Assembly (NCBI GenBank): GCA_031266365.1
Contig: JAISBE010000015.1
Span: forward strand, 1-64,000
Direction: 5' to 3'
DNA from: Oscillospiraceae bacterium
GTDB taxonomy: Bacteria; Bacillota; Clostridia; Oscillospirales; Acutalibacteraceae
DNA length: 64,000 nucleotides
Shown here: in pieces, positions 15,083 through 24,770 of the stretch
Layout of the letters: each line of letters starts with the position of its first letter
How positions within the stretch are numbered: position 1 is the first letter of the stretch
Program-made: the position numbers and the translations under genes
The notes under the pieces: model-generated
The model's database searches: none
What the model saw: only the letters and a program-made list of their open reading frames with translations
What the model was told of the DNA's origin: nothing

Positions 15083-16105
15083 CTATACAATAAGAGAAAT
15101 TTTTACAATTACTTCTTCAAGCAAAACCTTCTCATTCATCTTAGAGCTCTTTAACATATAATCTGTTTTTGCAATTATGTCCAAACAATTTTTAATATGC
15201 TTTTTGGAAATTTTTTTACACTCTCTTTTTGCAATATCCAAACGGAACATCTTTCCTTTATAATCAAAAATTTTGCCCAAATTTAAAATATCTTTTCCGC
15301 TTTCTATGGCAACCTTCACTCTGTAAAAATCCACATAAGAAGAAGCTATACTTGCCAAAATTGCGATAGGTTCTTCTTTCATAGAAAATAAAAGGTCAAG
15401 CTGTCTGTATATTTCGCAATAATTTTTCGCCATAATCGCTTTTATCAACACAAATACTGTAGTATCCAGATTAAAGCTCGCAACTTCATCAATCATCTCG
15501 GCCGTAACTTCACTATATCCGGAAAAAGCACAAATTTTGCAAAGTTCATGCTTCAAAAAGCTTAAATTATTTCCACATTTTTCCACAATTTTAGCTGCAT
15601 TATTCTCTGAAATAAAAGTATCTAACCTTTTCGCCCAAAATATCAACTGCCTTCGCAGTGCAATTGAGCTCAGCTTTTCAAGCTTTAAAACGGCGCCATT
15701 TTTTTCTAAAAATTTTAAAAATCGTGAATTTTTCGCAGATTTTTTGACATTAAATTCCGCATCTATCTGGCATATAGCTAATACAACCGTATCCGGTAAA
15801 TTACTTATAACATTTTCAAATTTTTTTTCATCTAATTTTTCTAAATTTAAATCTAAAATTTTAATAAATTTTTTTTGCGACAGCAAAGGTAACGTTTCCA
15901 AAGCTTCACACAAATTATCAAGTTCGAGTGATTCTCCATAAAATACATGCAAATTAAAGCCCTCTTGTTCCCCAATAACAGCTTTCTGCAATTCTTTTGT
16001 ATAATATTTTGTCAAATAGCCCTCCTCTCCATACAAAAAATACAAACTTGCAAAATTTTTGCTTTTAAGTTGTTGCTTCAAATCCATTTCAGTAAGGTTG
16101 GGCAT
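15083..16105 (-). CDS. holA: DNA polymerase III subunit delta
   Basis: A 340-residue clamp-loader subunit. The start is the ATG (MPNLTEMD) ten bases after GGAGG, one base beyond the stop of comEC, so the two are coupled. The N-terminal part has SLYFLYGEEGYL, typical of HolA, then the AAA+-like and C-terminal collar regions (FVLIKAIMAKN, LDIAKRECKK). HolA opens the beta clamp. The comEC-holA order is common in Firmicutes. Confidence 0.9.
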   Translation of the reverse strand: MPNLTEMDLKQQLKSKNFASLYFLYGEEGYLTKYYTKELQKAVIGEQEGFNLHVFYGESLELDNLCEALETLPLLSQKKFIKILDLNLEKLDEKKFENVISNLPDTVVLAICQIDAEFNVKKSAKNSRFLKFLEKNGAVLKLEKLSSIALRRQLIFWAKRLDTFISENNAAKIVEKCGNNLSFLKHELCKICAFSGYSEVTAEMIDEVASFNLDTTVFVLIKAIMAKNYCEIYRQLDLLFSMKEEPIAILASIASSYVDFYRVKVAIESGKDILNLGKIFDYKGKMFRLDIAKRECKKISKKHIKNCLDIIAKTDYMLKSSKMNEKVLLEEVIVKISLIV

Positions 16106-16106
16106 A

Positions 16107-18425
16107 TCATTTACACCTCCGAATACAAACCTTTTCCTTTTCTTTGAACTCCAACTGCACAGCTCCATCGCCCGCGGTTGTTAATGGAATTTTATCTGAA
16201 AGTAAAACCTTCTTTAAATTATCGCGATAATCCTCTTTATTTTCAGATAAAATAGCATAAATTGAATATATTTTATCAATATTTTTAGGAATTTTATTAA
16301 ATATTACAAAATCGCACGTAAGGTATTCGCTCGAAATTTCACCAGCATCTGCATTATGAGGGCAAATAAGGATCGAAATATCGTTTACTTTAATTTTAGT
16401 CCAAACTTTGCCTCCTTTTCGTTGCATTTTGGCCGATATATTTCCCCAAAAATTCACATAGACATCGGAATCAAAATAGTGAATATTTTTATTAGACACA
16501 TTTACAGCCAAATCTTCCTTATCATTTTTACTTTTAGGTAATATAACACAGCCAGGTTCACATATCTCCGAAAAACGCTTGGCAAATCTGGCTTCATTAT
16601 CGGAAAATCCAGGCAAAAACATAAAATCTAAGTTTTTAACTCCAAAATCTGATAAATAATCCCTAGCTCGAAATTTATCTCCACCGCACGAAAAAACTGC
16701 TGCATTTTTGCTATTTGTCAAAATCACAGATACCCCATCACCAACATCCAAAACAGAAAGCTTAATAACGTTTCTATTGACAAGCTGGTACGATAAAATT
16801 CCACAAGATAAAATAATTGAAGAAAGTACTCCTGCCGCTTTCATGAGATGGGCATTTTTATAAAAAATTAAAGCGATTGCAAGAATTAAAAGCGACCCAG
16901 CAAACCAAATTAGCACAAAAGGCTGATTTACAGGCACAGTGGCTAAGGGAAACTTATTGACAATATCTACACAGCTAGTGATGTAGTTTAATGAAACACC
17001 CGCGATTAGTGCACAAATTTCCGCTAAAAAAATAAATGGCTTTAAAAAGAAGAAAATTGAAGCTAAAAGTGTGCATATAATCAGTATAGTTATAGAAAAA
17101 TAAACTAAAATGTTAGTTATTATTGCTATAAGCGATATTTTATTGAATACGAAAATTGAGATCGGCAAGCTAAATAAAATTGCTGCAATCGACACGGCAC
17201 TGACAGAAATAATACATCTTATTATACTATTTATTTTACTATATTTCTTTAATTTATCAAAAATAAATTTTTCGATATGCTTCGAAAGCAAAATAATCCC
17301 TAGCGTTGCAGAAACAGACAGCAAAAATCCAATATCTCCAGCCGCAAAAGGGTTAAGAGCTGTCAATAAAAAAACTGCAAAACCCAAAGAATTTAGCGAA
17401 TCTGACTTTTTATTAAAAAAAATACCAAGCATATATATAATCGACATTATCCCCGACCTAGCAACTGCCGGTGCAAACCCAGTTATGAGCATAAATCCAA
17501 ATATTCCAATGGTTGCTCCCAAAGCTGCCCATTTTTTGATTTTTAAAAATTTTAATGCTAAAAATAAAAACTGTGCAATAATTGCCATGTGTGCTCCCGA
17601 AACAGCAAATAAGTGATAAATACCCGAATCGGTAAAAGCCGTTTTAACTTGATCATCAAGCCCGGATTTATCTCCAAACAAAATGCCATCCGCTAATGAT
17701 GCATATTTTTCCGGCAATAAAATTCTTATAGATTGCATCATGGCTGTTTTGCACTTTAACGCCCAATAATATAGTGGACGCTCTGACCCTGGAGTTACTG
17801 TGGTATTTTCGTAATCGTTCAAAAATCCTAGCATTAAAATTCCTTTTGAAGCATACCTAATCTTGGGAGAAAATCCCTTTTTGTTTTCCGGCTCAAATAG
17901 ACGTACCCTAGTCTTTATGCGATCATAAACATCAGCAAAAATTGCTTCTTCAGAAGATATTCTTATTTTAATAGGCTTGGCGCAATCTTCATTTCCAATA
18001 GAGTCTGCCGTGACGACGTAATAATGCTTACCATAAGCTTCATATGGCAATTCACAAATTGTTCCTGATATAATCGCATCTTTTCCGATAAATCTTTTAA
18101 CCTGATCAAAACAATTGCAAAAACTAAACGAGTAAATTCCAACTGCAGATATAAACGAGAGCAACACAATAGGAATAACCCTTTTGCACCTAGTACTTTC
18201 GACCAATAAACTCGATAGAAAAACGCAAAACCCGAGCATAGTGGCAATCATAGCCACACCAGCGCCAAAATAAATGGCAAATAACTGCCCAGAAAGATAC
18301 GAAAAGCCTATAATAACAAATGGGCGCGTCAACATGCCATCTGTTTTTTTTAGTAATTCCCCTTTTAACAGCCCTTCCCATTCATCGCCTTTATCAATCA
18401 ACTTTTCCAAATATGTTCCTTTCAC
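16107..18425 (-). CDS. comEC: DNA uptake protein ComEC/Rec2
   Basis: A 772-residue membrane protein. An N-terminal membrane pair and an OB-like domain are followed by the Competence domain with ADGILFGDKSGL and FAVSGAHMAII, with about ten membrane segments up to residue 530. The C-terminal part is a metallo-beta-lactamase-like fold (VLDVGDGVSVILTN) but where active relatives have HxHxDH this protein reads FLPGFSDNEA, so the nuclease site looks lost. ComEC forms the channel for single-stranded DNA in transformation. The GTG start has no clear ribosome binding site and is uncertain. Confidence 0.88.
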   Translation of the reverse strand: MKGTYLEKLIDKGDEWEGLLKGELLKKTDGMLTRPFVIIGFSYLSGQLFAIYFGAGVAMIATMLGFCVFLSSLLVESTRCKRVIPIVLLSFISAVGIYSFSFCNCFDQVKRFIGKDAIISGTICELPYEAYGKHYYVVTADSIGNEDCAKPIKIRISSEEAIFADVYDRIKTRVRLFEPENKKGFSPKIRYASKGILMLGFLNDYENTTVTPGSERPLYYWALKCKTAMMQSIRILLPEKYASLADGILFGDKSGLDDQVKTAFTDSGIYHLFAVSGAHMAIIAQFLFLALKFLKIKKWAALGATIGIFGFMLITGFAPAVARSGIMSIIYMLGIFFNKKSDSLNSLGFAVFLLTALNPFAAGDIGFLLSVSATLGIILLSKHIEKFIFDKLKKYSKINSIIRCIISVSAVSIAAILFSLPISIFVFNKISLIAIITNILVYFSITILIICTLLASIFFFLKPFIFLAEICALIAGVSLNYITSCVDIVNKFPLATVPVNQPFVLIWFAGSLLILAIALIFYKNAHLMKAAGVLSSIILSCGILSYQLVNRNVIKLSVLDVGDGVSVILTNSKNAAVFSCGGDKFRARDYLSDFGVKNLDFMFLPGFSDNEARFAKRFSEICEPGCVILPKSKNDKEDLAVNVSNKNIHYFDSDVYVNFWGNISAKMQRKGGKVWTKIKVNDISILICPHNADAGEISSEYLTCDFVIFNKIPKNIDKIYSIYAILSENKEDYRDNLKKVLLSDKIPLTTAGDGAVQLEFKEKEKVCIRRCK

Positions 18426-18534
18426 ATCTGTATATCAAAAATCGCATATATTTTCGAATTTAACAAAAATTATATGCAAAACCTATTTAAATAATAAAGT
18501 ATAAAAAATTTAGTATAAGGTCATAATTAGGCCG

Positions 18535-19398
18535 TTAATCTTTACTGATATCCCTGTGATGGACGCTTACACGTTTATGGCTATTCAAGAGATGCTCATA
18601 AAGCAACTGCGTTAAAACAACCGATCTATGCTTCCCGCCAGTACAACCCGTGGCTATTACCAATTGGCTTTTCCCTTCATCTTTATATAGCGGCAATGTG
18701 TAATCTATAAGCGAAATCACTTTATTTATAAATCCTTTAGTTTGCTCCCATTTTAGCACATATTCGCGCACATTATCATCAAATCCAGTAAAATTTTTAA
18801 GCTCATCAACATAATACGGATTTGGTAAACACCTAACATCAAACACCAAATCCGCTTCTGTCGGCATACCATATTTAAAACCAAACGATAAACAATTCAC
18901 CATGAGAGCAAAATTCGAATCTCCCAAAAAAATGCCAGAAATTCGCTCCTTCAACTGTGCAACAGATAAAAAAGAAGTGTCAATTATATAATCCGCTCTC
19001 TCCCGAACCGACATTAAAATATCCCGCTCTAACTTGATCGCCATTGTAACAGAGCCTAAGTAAATTTCAGCTAAAGGGTGCTTTCGCCTCGATTCTTTGA
19101 ATCTTCTAATAAGGACATCATCCCTGGCATCCAAAAAAAGAATTTCGTATTTCTTACGCTCCCTTTGCAATACCTCAAGCGCCTCAAACAAGCTATCAAA
19201 CACATTTCCTCCTCTAATATCTGTCACAACAGCGACTTTATTCATATGCCCGTCAATCGCTTTTTGACAAAGATTATAAAATGTGGAAATGAGCAACGGT
19301 GGGATATTGTCGACACAGTAAAAATCAATATCCTCCAAAGCGCGCATAGCCCTGGTTTTACCAGCCCCGGAAAGTCCTGTCACAATTAAAAATTCCAT
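18535..19398 (-). CDS. rapZ: RapZ-type nucleotide-binding RNase adapter
   Basis: About 287 residues. P-loop GLSGAGKT at the start, a second site AVVTDIRGG, and the C-terminal CTGGKHRSVVL that is highly conserved in RapZ/YvcJ. The ATG (MEFLIVTG) fits the family; an upstream in-frame TTG exists at 19413 and neither has a strong ribosome binding site. In Firmicutes the gene commonly lies with murB and hprK, as here, and is tied to cell-envelope and competence control. Confidence 0.93.
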   Translation of the reverse strand: MEFLIVTGLSGAGKTRAMRALEDIDFYCVDNIPPLLISTFYNLCQKAIDGHMNKVAVVTDIRGGNVFDSLFEALEVLQRERKKYEILFLDARDDVLIRRFKESRRKHPLAEIYLGSVTMAIKLERDILMSVRERADYIIDTSFLSVAQLKERISGIFLGDSNFALMVNCLSFGFKYGMPTEADLVFDVRCLPNPYYVDELKNFTGFDDNVREYVLKWEQTKGFINKVISLIDYTLPLYKDEGKSQLVIATGCTGGKHRSVVLTQLLYEHLLNSHKRVSVHHRDISKD

Positions 19399-19427
19399 TT
19401 TTTTCACATCCAAACATTTTGAAAAAA

Positions 19428-20148
19428 CTAATTCAAAACCAAGACTACACCCGTAATATCAACTATTGCGTGAATAATTATGCAAGTCCATAAAGATTTA
19501 TATCGGTTTAAAATATAGCTAAAAATCCAGGCCATAAAAATATAATATGGAGTTTGAATTAAATTTTGCAAAAAATTAGTATCACTAAGGTTTTTACCAT
19601 AAATTAACATTACGAAGGTTGATACCCAATGCGCCAGTGTGAAAAATACAGCTTGCAGAATATAGGCCTTTTTAACGCTAGTCACGCTTTTAAACGCATT
19701 AAAGCCCCATGCTCTAAAAATTAGCTCCTCTGAAAAGCCCACAATAAAGTTATTTGATCGTTGCTGTGAAGTAATTATAATCCTGAGCGGGCTGAAATTT
19801 GCCATGTTTCACGAAATTAATCACAATTTGGGCCGCAAGTATAAGTCCGGTTATTAACAAAGCTGGCTTCAAAGCCGGCTTTAAATTAAACTTTAAGAAC
19901 ATTTCTTTAAATGAAAAGCTTAAATTTTTGCTATAACGTAAAATTAATAATAGCGCGGGAAGGGCTCAGCAGAGGTCGAAAAGGTACATCCAAAGATTAT
20001 GCCCATAATAATCTCCTGGTATAGTGCGAAAAAAAAGCAAGCTACGCCTTGCAAAACAAAAAAATGCTATTAACGCAGTAAACAGCGCCATAGAGTTTAA
20101 TACTTTTGTGAATGTTAAAATTTTGGTCGTTTGAGACAAAATTTTCAC
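19428..20148 (-). pseudogene. CPBP family intramembrane protease, broken
   Basis: The C-terminal half (19428-19805) keeps the CPBP motifs GFSEELIFRAWGF, FFTLAHW and IIIHAIVD. The N-terminal half reads in another frame from an ATG at 20148. It has a TGA at 19966-19968, then continues open in the same frame with hydrophobic sequence to TAA at 19750-19752. Joining both halves needs one frameshift near 19.75-19.79 kb and readthrough of the TGA. At least two inactivating changes make a pseudogene the likeliest reading. It sits between rapZ and murB. Confidence 0.7.
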
Positions 20149-20250
20149 CTCTTTGAGTAATTAGCGTCACAAAGTAAACTCTTTAATTATATAATAACAT
20201 ATTTTTTGTGCTAATTTTTGCAAAAAGGAATTTAATAAAAGCAAAATAAG

Positions 20251-21153
20251 TTACAAAACCATAAGTTCTTTTTCTAATAAAACTCCGCTCTTTTTAAATA
20301 CTTCTTCCTGAACAAGTTTTATTAAATTTAATACGTCTTCGCAAGTGGCCACACCGGTGTTGACGATAAAACCTGCATGCTTTTCGCTAACCTGTGCCCC
20401 ACCGATGCGCAGGCCTTTAAGTCCACAGTTACTTATTAATGTGCCGGCAAAATTCCCTATAGGGCGTTTAAATATGCTGCCTGCATTAGGATAATTGAGT
20501 GGTTGCTTTTCCTTCCTTTTTTGAAGAAAATCGTCCATTTTCGATTTTATAGCCAATTTATTCGCCTTTTGCAATTGCAGTTTCACAAAAGTAATAATAT
20601 TTTTGCTTTTCATGTAAACGCTTTTTCTATAACCAAACTCCAAACCTTCTTTTTTGAGCTCTTCTACTCTTCCGCAAGGGGTGATGTGAGAACAGGACAA
20701 AAAAACATCTTTTATTTCGAGATTATAAGCTCCGGCATTCATGAAGACAGCTCCACCGAGTGAAGCAGGGATTCCCCAAAGAAATTCAAGCCCTGAAAGA
20801 TAGTTTTCTAAAGTAAATAGGCAGAGCTTAGAAATTTTAGCGCCAGCACCGCATAAAATCACATCATTGTTAAGCAGTTTTATATCTGTAAATTCCCCTG
20901 AAAGTTTTAAAATAACCCCGCGAAATCCATTATCATTTATCAGTAAATTAGAACCATTTCCAAGAATATAATAAGGAATTTTTTCGCTACAAATAAACTT
21001 TAATATTTTTATCAAAGCCATCTCGCCGAACACATTAATCATCAAATCGGCCTTACCGCCAATTTTAAAAGATGTGTATTTGGCTAGTGGTTGATCTTCA
21101 ATGACAAAACAATTCTCTTCTTTGGCAATTTTTATCAAAGGCTCATAAAACAT
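20251..21153 (-). CDS. murB: UDP-N-acetylenolpyruvoylglucosamine reductase
   Basis: A 300-residue flavoenzyme that reduces the enolpyruvyl ether to UDP-MurNAc in peptidoglycan synthesis. The FAD-binding part has TSFKIGGKADLMI and ILGNGSNLLI, then GIPASLGGAVFMNAGAY, the catalytic Ser region NYPNAGSIFKRP and the C-terminal Glu (LLEKELMVL). The ATG (MFYEP) follows GAGG; an upstream in-frame TTG overlaps that site. Part of the hprK to rapZ block. Confidence 0.95.
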   Translation of the reverse strand: MFYEPLIKIAKEENCFVIEDQPLAKYTSFKIGGKADLMINVFGEMALIKILKFICSEKIPYYILGNGSNLLINDNGFRGVILKLSGEFTDIKLLNNDVILCGAGAKISKLCLFTLENYLSGLEFLWGIPASLGGAVFMNAGAYNLEIKDVFLSCSHITPCGRVEELKKEGLEFGYRKSVYMKSKNIITFVKLQLQKANKLAIKSKMDDFLQKRKEKQPLNYPNAGSIFKRPIGNFAGTLISNCGLKGLRIGGAQVSEKHAGFIVNTGVATCEDVLNLIKLVQEEVFKKSGVLLEKELMVL

Positions 21154-21254
21154 ACACGACCTCAAAATTTTTAATGTGAATTCCTATTTTTAACAGAAAG
21201 ATGTAAACGCATCAGTACAAATATTGCTATTCAGCAATCTTCAAAAATTAACTA

Positions 21255-21980
21255 TCAATCAAAAAAGTTTGTATATTTCTTCAGGTAATTGTCAAACTTC
21301 TCCTTATTGCTATTTACAATCAATTCTTCAGGGAAATCAATTTCCTCTAAGAGCCGCTGAGCCTGCTCAACATTACCAACTTGAAATGAAGAATGTGCGT
21401 CTGAGTTCAAAATAACCGGAACTCCATATTTCTTACAAACCAGTGCAATCTGTTTGCAATTTTTCTTTGCTCCTCTCCTAACTCGGAAAGAATTGTTATT
21501 TATTTCAACAAGCTTTCCATTGCGGCCAAACTCAGGAATCACTTTTTCGTAGTCATATTGAAATTCTTCCATACCGCTGTGACCTATCACATTTACCAAA
21601 GGATTTTTTGCCACGCTCAACCAAGCGCTTGTCACAGCTTCCATATTATACTGAAAATGATGAAACGTCTCATCGTGCATCGAGGCCACCACCCAATTTA
21701 GGCGATTTATCGTAAAATTATCCATATCAAGATAACCGCCTGGGTCGCAAACATTGACTTCTATCCCTTTTAAAAGATATATACCATCCACGATATTTGG
21801 AAGTATAACCAAATTTCTAAAATACCATGGTCCAGGCGACCCGGGCATATATTGACTGTGATCGGTTATAGCAACGGCGACGAGATTTTTTTCCTTAGCA
21901 GCAGCGACCATTTCTTGCACAGAGCTGTATGCGTGTGTGGATGCAACAGTGTGACAATGTGTATCAGCTATGATTTTCAT
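21255..21980 (-). CDS. PHP-domain phosphatase, YcdX-like
   Basis: A 241-residue metal-dependent phosphoesterase. The trinuclear metal site is visible as DTHCHTVAST near residue 6, ITDHSQYMPG, GIEVN, VIGHSGM and LNSDAHSSFQVG. AGGAGG precedes the ATG. PHP proteins of this type hydrolyse small phosphoesters; the substrate is unknown. It lies between the GT8 gene and murB. Confidence 0.87.
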   Translation of the reverse strand: MKIIADTHCHTVASTHAYSSVQEMVAAAKEKNLVAVAITDHSQYMPGSPGPWYFRNLVILPNIVDGIYLLKGIEVNVCDPGGYLDMDNFTINRLNWVVASMHDETFHHFQYNMEAVTSAWLSVAKNPLVNVIGHSGMEEFQYDYEKVIPEFGRNGKLVEINNNSFRVRRGAKKNCKQIALVCKKYGVPVILNSDAHSSFQVGNVEQAQRLLEEIDFPEELIVNSNKEKFDNYLKKYTNFFD

Positions 21981-22061
21981 TAATTTTCCTCCTAAATTTA
22001 AATCTTTGACACAGACTAAAACTAGAAAATTGGATATTTTAATATGAAGTAAATTTAAAAA

Positions 22062-23054
22062 CTACCCTTGAAATTTATTGTATGCTGTTTTGTATTCTTC
22101 TTTTATTGCATCCCAACATGGGGTTTTTTGAGCGTATTCCCACCATTTTTCTTCAAATTTTATAGATGCCTTCCAGGGTTTATCACCGGCGTAATGGATA
22201 ATAAAAGGATCATTCCATGCCTCATTCCACTCCTTTTCGTTGCATATTTTTGCTGAATAATCATCCTCACCATATTGTTTACCGGAAAAGTATAAATAAG
22301 TCTGAACATTAAACTTAAATGGTAAAGTAAGTATTTTACCATAACAAACCGCATCTATCACGCTTTGATCCACAGACGGTATTTTTTCATCATTTTTGCT
22401 CTCTATAAAAGCCTTAAATTTTTCCGTAATCGTATCCTTTCGGCATTCATCTAAATTCCAAAGCAAAACTCCAGAATTTATACACTGATCCAAATTCGGT
22501 ATACCCAAAAATTCTCTATAATTCTCCTTTTTATCTTGTTGTGGTTCTGCGCGAACTGCATCTGCTGCAGCTCCGATATAGTTTTTCCCGATATTTATAT
22601 TGGCCAAATTTGTTAAGTCTTTCAAAATAATGGTATCTACGTCTAAATAAATGCATCTTTTTAAATCGGGAAATAATTTGGGAATGGCTAGTCTATAGTA
22701 ACTCGCCACTGTGAAATGCTTTTCAAGAGGAGCGTTGCTGAACTCATTTTCCATACATACAAAACTGATTTTGCAATTTTTATAAATTTCTTCTATTTTT
22801 TTTAATTTATTTTTATTTTCGTCAGTAAAACTATCCGAAACTAACACATGCACTTCAAAGCACGTTTTTTTATCTGTATTTTCTAGCATAGACGTCATCG
22901 ATACCAAAGCTGGATACGTGTAATTATTGTCTATCGTAATTATTGTGTGAATGACGGTTTTTTTTAAGAAAAGAAAGATAAAAATAATAAAACAAATTGT
23001 ACATAAAAGGGAAAAAAAGATAATAAATTTCTTTTTATTCACCTTCATATTCAT
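22062..23054 (-). CDS. Membrane-anchored glycosyltransferase family 8 protein
   Basis: A 330-residue protein with a single N-terminal membrane helix (about residues 8-32) followed by a GT8 domain. HTIITIDNNYTYPALVSMTSM opens the domain, YLDVDTIILKDL holds the metal-binding DxD, NSGVLLWNL and FIIHYAGDKPWK complete the family pattern. GT8 enzymes transfer hexoses from UDP-sugars with retention. A GT8 with an N-terminal anchor facing either side of the membrane is possible. The ATG (MNMK) follows AAGGAG at seven bases. Its place between hprK and murB suggests an envelope role, by inference. Confidence 0.85.
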   Translation of the reverse strand: MNMKVNKKKFIIFFSLLCTICFIIFIFLFLKKTVIHTIITIDNNYTYPALVSMTSMLENTDKKTCFEVHVLVSDSFTDENKNKLKKIEEIYKNCKISFVCMENEFSNAPLEKHFTVASYYRLAIPKLFPDLKRCIYLDVDTIILKDLTNLANINIGKNYIGAAADAVRAEPQQDKKENYREFLGIPNLDQCINSGVLLWNLDECRKDTITEKFKAFIESKNDEKIPSVDQSVIDAVCYGKILTLPFKFNVQTYLYFSGKQYGEDDYSAKICNEKEWNEAWNDPFIIHYAGDKPWKASIKFEEKWWEYAQKTPCWDAIKEEYKTAYNKFQG

Positions 23055-23091
23055 AAAATATCTCCTTATCCTAAACACACGAACAAGTTCG

Positions 23092-24024
23092 CTATATGCT
23101 ATAACCTAAATTTGTTAAAAGTTCAGCAGTGGCATTATATCCCATCTTTTTTTGACGGTTATTCATGGCCGCTACTTCTATAATTATCGCTAAGTTTCTG
23201 CCCGGCTTAACCGGAATTTTAAGGATCGGCAATTGTATTCCTAGTATTTCCGTATATTCATTTTCAAGGCCAATTCTATCATAAATTTGATATTTTTCCC
23301 ATTTTTCCCAATTTTCAAGGCGAATCACCATATGAATCTTTTTATTAACTTTTACGGCGCCCATTCCAAAAATTCTGCAAGCATTAATAAAACCTATACC
23401 GCGCAGTTCCAAGAAATGCCGCGATTCTTTTGGCGCAGAGCCAATAAGCGATCTCTTGGAAATTCTGCGAATTTCAACGATATCATCTGCAATTAAGCGG
23501 TGTCCTCGTTTGATCAATTCTATTGCTGTTTCGCTTTTTCCAACACCACTTTCGCCAGTTAAAAATATACCCTCTCCATAAACATCCACTAATTCGCCTG
23601 AATGAGTTATCCTTGGGGCCAACATTGAATTTAAATACGAAGCCAGAGAGGTCACAAAAATTGAAGTTGTTTCATAAGATAACAAAATTGGGATATTAAA
23701 CAATTTTGCAGATGTTAAAAGTTCTTCTATTGGCTCTAAATTTCTTGTTATTATTACAGCCGGAGGTCCCAAAGAAAAAAGTTTTTCAAGCGAGTTACGC
23801 CTTTCTAATGAAGAAAATTTGGAAAGAAATGCGTGTTCCGTATTTCCTATAACCAAGATTCTCCTCTTATCAAAATAATCTAAAAATCCTGCCAATTCTA
23901 AACCAGGACGATTTACATCTTTAGAAGATATAAAAATACTTTCCGTATTACTAGGCATAAATAATGTGTTAAGTGAAAGCTCTTCTATAATATCAGATAA
24001 AGGCACTGTGAATTTATCAGACAT
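23092..24024 (-). CDS. hprK: HPr kinase/phosphorylase
   Basis: A 310-residue regulator that phosphorylates HPr on Ser-46 and removes the phosphate, controlling carbon catabolite repression. Walker A GESGVGKS lies near residue 155, followed by the family signature RGHRLIADDIVEI, then LELRGIGFINACRIFG and the C-terminal KIPVKPGRNLAIIIEVAAMNNR. The ATG (MSDKF) gives the usual family length; the upstream open frame was not used. First gene of the hprK-murB-rapZ block. Confidence 0.95.
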   Translation of the reverse strand: MSDKFTVPLSDIIEELSLNTLFMPSNTESIFISSKDVNRPGLELAGFLDYFDKRRILVIGNTEHAFLSKFSSLERRNSLEKLFSLGPPAVIITRNLEPIEELLTSAKLFNIPILLSYETTSIFVTSLASYLNSMLAPRITHSGELVDVYGEGIFLTGESGVGKSETAIELIKRGHRLIADDIVEIRRISKRSLIGSAPKESRHFLELRGIGFINACRIFGMGAVKVNKKIHMVIRLENWEKWEKYQIYDRIGLENEYTEILGIQLPILKIPVKPGRNLAIIIEVAAMNNRQKKMGYNATAELLTNLGYSI

Positions 24025-24184
24025 AAAAACGACACAACCTTTTTGTGAAAATAAAGCTAAAGTTTTTGAAAATTCGTTAATTCTTAAACACCATAAGCGT
24101 ATTATAACACAAGAATTATAAAATAACAATAAAACACCGCGACCACAGAATAGTTTATTATCAATTACACTTTATCTATAATAT

Positions 24185-24748
24185 CTAATTATTTTTATAA
24201 AATTTATTGCTAATTAACACTTTACCTATCGGATCAAAGAAAAAGAGTAAGCAGAAAATAGTGGAAGCGGCATGCCAGATACCGCTAGTAAGAGTGGATG
24301 CTAAGTATATAGCAAAAAATTGAAAAGGATCAAATATTTTATTATAAATAAACACAAACTCATAAAGCGAAAGAATTACTCCATAAATAATATTTGCGCT
24401 AAAAATGCCCCAAATGCAAAGCAACGTCCGCGGTATGTTTTTATGCCTACTATTTTTGAAAAAAATCCCAGATAAACATCCTACAATCGCTATCGCTATC
24501 ATTTGGAATATCGTCCACAGGCCTTGCCCTAAAATAAAATTGGAAACCAAAATAGAAAGCGCACCAACAGAAAATCCATAATAAGGCCCAAGATAGCTCC
24601 CTATAATAATAACCAGCGCTGTGAAAGGTGTGATATAAGGGATATGATGAAAAATAATCCTTATAACACTGCAAATACTGCAGAGTACCGAAATAATTAT
24701 AAGATCTATACTAGATATTCGGTTTTGCTTTTTTGGTATTTGGCACAT
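24185..24748 (-). CDS. ECF transporter S component
   Basis: A 187-residue membrane protein with about six hydrophobic segments. GSYLGPYYGFSVGALSILVSNFILGQGLWTIFQ resembles the cobalamin-type (CbrT-like) S components. It binds a vitamin-like substrate and works with shared EcfA/EcfT subunits not encoded here. It follows a paralogue by 22 bases. The ligand is not established. Confidence 0.78.
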   Translation of the reverse strand: MCQIPKKQNRISSIDLIIISVLCSICSVIRIIFHHIPYITPFTALVIIIGSYLGPYYGFSVGALSILVSNFILGQGLWTIFQMIAIAIVGCLSGIFFKNSRHKNIPRTLLCIWGIFSANIIYGVILSLYEFVFIYNKIFDPFQFFAIYLASTLTSGIWHAASTIFCLLFFFDPIGKVLISNKFYKNN

Positions 24749-24770
24749 AATTTAACTATCATTCCTTTTT

